A stretch of 48,102 bases of DNA from an uncultured Rickettsiales bacterium (GTDB taxonomy: Bacteria; Pseudomonadota; Alphaproteobacteria; Rickettsiales; UBA1997), in NCBI GenBank assembly GCA_944392135.1, contig CALXVQ010000010.1:1-48102 (forward strand), given 5' to 3'. This document shows, in pieces, positions 45,405 through 48,102 of the stretch (within the stretch, counting starts at the first letter, position 1; each line of letters opens with the position of its first letter). Position numbers and translations under genes: made by a program. The notes below the pieces were generated by a model. That model saw nothing but the letters and a program-made list of their open reading frames with translations. It was not told where the DNA came from and did not search any database.

Positions 45405-46403
45405 TTAAAAATAATTGATTCCTATTGCATTTCTAACTTCACTTAAAGTTTGAGATGCTTTTTCTCTTGCCTTTTCATTTCCTTTCTTAACTATTTTTAT
45501 AACTTCATCCATATTATTTTCATACTCTTTTCTTTTTTCTTGAAATGGCTGTAATTTAGCAACTATTAAATCAATCAACCTTCTTTTTAATTTAACATCA
45601 CCAAGTCCACCCCTTCTATAATGATTTTTTAATTCTTCCAATTCTTCTTTATTATTATCAAAAATATCAAGATATGTAAATACAACATTTCCTTCAACTT
45701 TTCCAGGATCTTCAACTTTTATATGGTTAGGATCAGTATACATTAACATAACTTTTTGCTTAATAATATCTGGACTATCCTTTATATAAATAGTATTTCC
45801 TAATGATTTACTCATTTTTGCATTTCCATCAATACCAATTAATCTACTAACTTTTGACAAATAAGCTTCACACTCCTTTAAAATATCAGTATTATAAATT
45901 CTATTAAATCGTCTAACAATTTCATTACATTGTTCTAATAATGGTAATTGATCTTCACCAACAGGAACAACTTCTGCTTTAAAAGCTGTAATATCAGAAG
46001 CTTGACTAACAGGATAACATAAAAAACCAGCCGGCACACTTTCTTCAAAACCTTTTTGTGCTATTTCAGTCTTAATTGTAGGATTTCTTTCAAGTCTTGA
46101 AACACTAACTAAATTTAAATATAGAGTAAATAGTTCAGTCAATTCAGGTATTTGAGATTGTATAAATAGAGTTGTAATTTCAGGATTAATTCCAACAGCT
46201 AAATTATCTAAAACAGTTTCAAAAACATTATCTTGTATTTTTTTAGGATTATCAAAATTATCAGTCAAAGCTTGCATATCAGCTGACATAATAAACATTT
46301 CATAATCATTTTGTAATTTTACCCTATTTTCAAGAGAACCAAAATAATGTCCTATATGTAATGGACCAGTAGGCCTTTCACCTGTTAAAATAATTTTCTT
46401 CAT
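45405..46403 (-). CDS. trpS: Tryptophanyl-tRNA synthetase
   Basis: 332 residues, class I synthetase. GERPTGPLHIGHYFGSL carries the HIGH motif (residues 16-19), DQLPLLEQCNEIVRRFN contributes the Trp pocket, and KMSKS appears in GNAKMSKSLGNTIYI (about 195). Standard length for the bacterial TrpRS. It lies 59 bp before mlaE, so co-transcription is plausible. A tRNA-Trp gene lies about 2.8 kb away in the same direction. Confidence 0.97.
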   Translation of the reverse strand: MKKIILTGERPTGPLHIGHYFGSLENRVKLQNDYEMFIMSADMQALTDNFDNPKKIQDNVFETVLDNLAVGINPEITTLFIQSQIPELTELFTLYLNLVSVSRLERNPTIKTEIAQKGFEESVPAGFLCYPVSQASDITAFKAEVVPVGEDQLPLLEQCNEIVRRFNRIYNTDILKECEAYLSKVSRLIGIDGNAKMSKSLGNTIYIKDSPDIIKQKVMLMYTDPNHIKVEDPGKVEGNVVFTYLDIFDNNKEELEELKNHYRRGGLGDVKLKRRLIDLIVAKLQPFQEKRKEYENNMDEVIKIVKKGNEKAREKASQTLSEVRNAIGINYF

Positions 46404-46466
46404 TTACAAACAATAATATTTTTTTATATAGTTAAAAAAAATAATTCTTTTGTCAATCATATATTA

Positions 46467-47390
46467 TTAAAATATTTCAAATTCGTATATAAAGTCTAGA
46501 CCTATTTCTGTTGTTATATCATCATTTTTTGTATTTTTCTTTTTTAAAAATGTTTTAAAATTTTTAATCGGCTTATACTCAATACCATAAGACCATAAAT
46601 TATATTCATCATTATAAGTACTATCAACCATTCTTAAATTATCATTATAAATTTTTGTATATGTAGCATTAAAGGATATTTTATCATAAAATGGTAAAGC
46701 AGTTTCTAAATCAGTTTCCCATTCATCAGTAAATCTATCATTACTATAACTCATATCTTGATATTCCATAATATTAGAAAGAGCTTTATAATAGTTAGAT
46801 GTTATTTTTAGCCATTTTTTATGTTTTAATTCTATACCAAAATTACCTTTTTGATTAACTTCTTCGAAGTCATAATCAATACCAGTTTTATAAACAAACA
46901 ACCATTCTTTTGTAATAGATATCTTTTGTCCTACCCCAATATTTCCTTGCCATTTATTATTTTTTGTAACTTTTGCATTAGTTTCTACAAAAAAAGTACT
47001 TCTATTACCTTTATATAAATCTAATTTTAATTTACTATTTCCTTTTATTTTACCTTCACTATCTACATTAAAATCTAAATCAATTTCACTATCTTTATAT
47101 ATATTTTTTATAAATTTATTTGACAATTTTGTGGCATATGTAGAGCTCAAAGAAACCAGTTCATCATTCAACTCATTATAATCTTCAAGTTCTTCATTCT
47201 CTTCAAGATGATCAAAGTTAGTTATTCTATAATTATTATATTGAGCATAATTTCTATAATTTTTTTTACTCTTTTCTTTTAAATTAATTAAACTATCATT
47301 TATATCATTTAACAAATCACTAGAAAGTGCTTTGTTATTCAACAAAACCAATATTATAATAAAAAAAGATACTATAATATTTTTCTTCAT
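46467..47390 (-). CDS. Outer-membrane beta-barrel of inverse-autotransporter (intimin/invasin) type, without passenger
   Basis: 307 residues. Signal peptide about 1-23. A charged linker with a likely coiled segment (about 25-95) is followed by a barrel with alternating residues from about 100 to the final Phe307. Segments match the intimin/invasin (IAT) barrel: NIGVGQKISITKEWLFVYKT, GNFGIELKHKKWLKITSNYY, KALSNIMEYQDMSYSNDRFT, ALPFYDKISFNATYTKIYND, and YGIEYKPIKNFKTFLKKKNT. Intimins and invasins carry a large Ig-like passenger after the barrel, but this protein stops at the barrel's end (LDFIYEFEIF). So it is a barrel-only form. Located 63 bp before trpS. Role unknown: adhesin, porin-like or assembly. 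Confidence 0.6.
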   Translation of the reverse strand: MKKNIIVSFFIIILVLLNNKALSSDLLNDINDSLINLKEKSKKNYRNYAQYNNYRITNFDHLEENEELEDYNELNDELVSLSSTYATKLSNKFIKNIYKDSEIDLDFNVDSEGKIKGNSKLKLDLYKGNRSTFFVETNAKVTKNNKWQGNIGVGQKISITKEWLFVYKTGIDYDFEEVNQKGNFGIELKHKKWLKITSNYYKALSNIMEYQDMSYSNDRFTDEWETDLETALPFYDKISFNATYTKIYNDNLRMVDSTYNDEYNLWSYGIEYKPIKNFKTFLKKKNTKNDDITTEIGLDFIYEFEIF

Positions 47391-47576
47391 TATAAAAAAT
47401 TAACTAACATAAAAATTAATTATATATATCTTTTTAAATAATGCAATAAAAACATTCTAATATATTTTAGTAATTATTAATAATTTTAATTAAATTAATT
47501 TATTATTTTTGTTATTTATTTCATAAAGTCATTAATAATGGAATAAATATATAATGTATTATCATAAATACAAATA

Positions 47577-48030
47577 ACTCTCGCAATAGCAGTGTTTGTT
47601 CTCGCAATAACGATGTGAGGTACTGTTATTGCGAACAAAAAGCAATCCATAAACCGCGAACTACCATCCCTTCGTCATTGCGAGCGAAGCGAAGCAATCC
47701 ACAAATATTATCCCCCATTCGTCATTGCGAGCAAAAAACAATCTATAAACACTATTCACTACCCCCTGTCATTGCGAGCGAAGCGAAGCAATCTATAAAC
47801 CATTGACAGTAAATATAAAAATAAAAAAGAAAAAGAATTCTCTACTACTTAATCCATAATCATATCTCACCCCCCTTCGTCATTGCGAGCGAAGCGAAGC
47901 AATCTATCAATTACTGATATTTTATTTATTCACAAAAAAATAAAAAATTCATTACCATTCACCCCCTTGTCATTGCGAGCGAAGCGAAGCAATCTATAAA
48001 CCATTGACAGTAAATATAAAAACAAAAAAA
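47577..48030. repeat. Repeat island 4 (family A, GCGAAGCGAAGC variant)
   Basis: Family A copies at about 47669-47702, 47727-47755, 47768-47795, 47877-47906 and 47971-48000. Unlike islands 1-3, most have the centre GAGCGAAGCGAAGCAATC. A second unit, AACCATTGACAGTAAATATAAAAA, occurs at about 47798 and about 47998. From 47391 to 47576 the sequence is AT-rich with nothing recognised. Apparent open frames in this stretch are repeat translations. Confidence 0.9.
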
Positions 48031-48102
48031 GTAACCCACCAGCTTAGCTGGTGGTTCTTCATTTTCGGGCATAGCCCTAATACTACTAGCAGCACCTCTA
48101 GG
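48031..48102 (-). mobile_element. Possible IS200/IS605-type right end (cut by window edge)
   Basis: On the minus strand the edge sequence has the stem-loop GGGCTATGCCC (48067-48077) and then a 9-bp stem, CCACCAGCT (48036-48044) with AGCTGGTGG (48046-48054). It ends GGGTTAC next to a T-run. This arrangement resembles the 3' end of TnpB/omega-RNA elements. The flanking AACCATTGACAG unit continues differently in its other copy (about 47832), which fits an insertion boundary near 48031. No tnpB is visible because the window ends. Confidence 0.4.

Noticed and set aside
47615..47806. 63-codon frame with SLRAKRSNPQ and VIASEAKQSI
   Set aside because: Known kind of spurious translation of the TCATTGCGAGCGAAGCGAAGC repeat.

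Overview
The window is a very AT-rich piece of bacterial chromosome with an alphaproteobacterial core gene order. On the minus strand it reads trpS, mlaE, tRNA-Gly, tuf, tRNA-Trp, secE, nusG, rplK, rplA, rplJ, rplL, rpoB, rpoC. Also present are tolQ-tolR-tolA-tolB, a DAP-type murE, rpiB, holA, hpf, rpmI-rplT and two divergent genes that look like succinate dehydrogenase membrane anchors. Low GC, short genes, divergent core proteins and many intergenic palindromic repeats suggest a host-associated or gut-type AT-rich alphaproteobacterium. Species cannot be read from the sequence alone. A subclass A2-like class A beta-lactamase and a Bacteroides-like hydrolase cluster hint at exchange within a gut community (inference).

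Layout. 1-3.8 kb: a broken HAD phosphatase, a multi-pass membrane protein, a licD-tagD pair for surface decoration and an XRE regulator. 3.8-5.0 kb: repeat island 1. 5.0-9.7 kb: rpmI-rplT against a plus-strand run murE, hpf, BON lipoprotein, rpiB, holA. 9.7-10.1 kb: repeat island 2. 10.1-15 kb (minus): beta-lactamase, sdhD-like, sdhC-like, a long GT2 protein and a small phage-like protein. 15.2-16.4 kb: repeat island 3. 16.5-24.1 kb (minus): ABC-F, LptC-like, tolBARQ and a divergent dxs. 24.2-28.5 kb (minus): a tandemly duplicated cassette. 28.5-30.9 kb: cyclophilin-like, CMD-family and alpha/beta hydrolase genes. 31-42.6 kb: the RNA polymerase/ribosomal/NusG/SecE block. 42.6-47.4 kb: repeats, tuf, tRNA-Gly, mlaE, trpS and a barrel-only inverse autotransporter. 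47.5-48.1 kb: repeat island 4 and a probable IS200/IS605-type end cut by the window edge.

The strongest candidate for an undescribed system is the duplicated cassette at 24.2-28.5 kb. Each copy has a near-consensus sigma70 promoter (TTGACA, 17 bp, TATACT). About 40 nt after the predicted transcription start comes a tiny membrane peptide gene of 39 or 52 codons. Its stop codon sits exactly in the loop of an identical 7-bp hairpin. A conserved spacer with a second hairpin follows, and then a ~596-residue protein with the Amidoligase_2 (glutamine-synthetase-like COOH-NH2 ligase) motifs. The whole unit, not just the enzyme, is duplicated. This suggests a peptide/amidoligase pair, with the peptide as substrate, partner or regulator.

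The repeat islands also stand out. One family keeps fixed flanks (TCATTGCGA / GCAATCC) around centres that differ in sequence but are nearly always self-complementary. Another family shows compensatory base changes between copies 26 kb apart.
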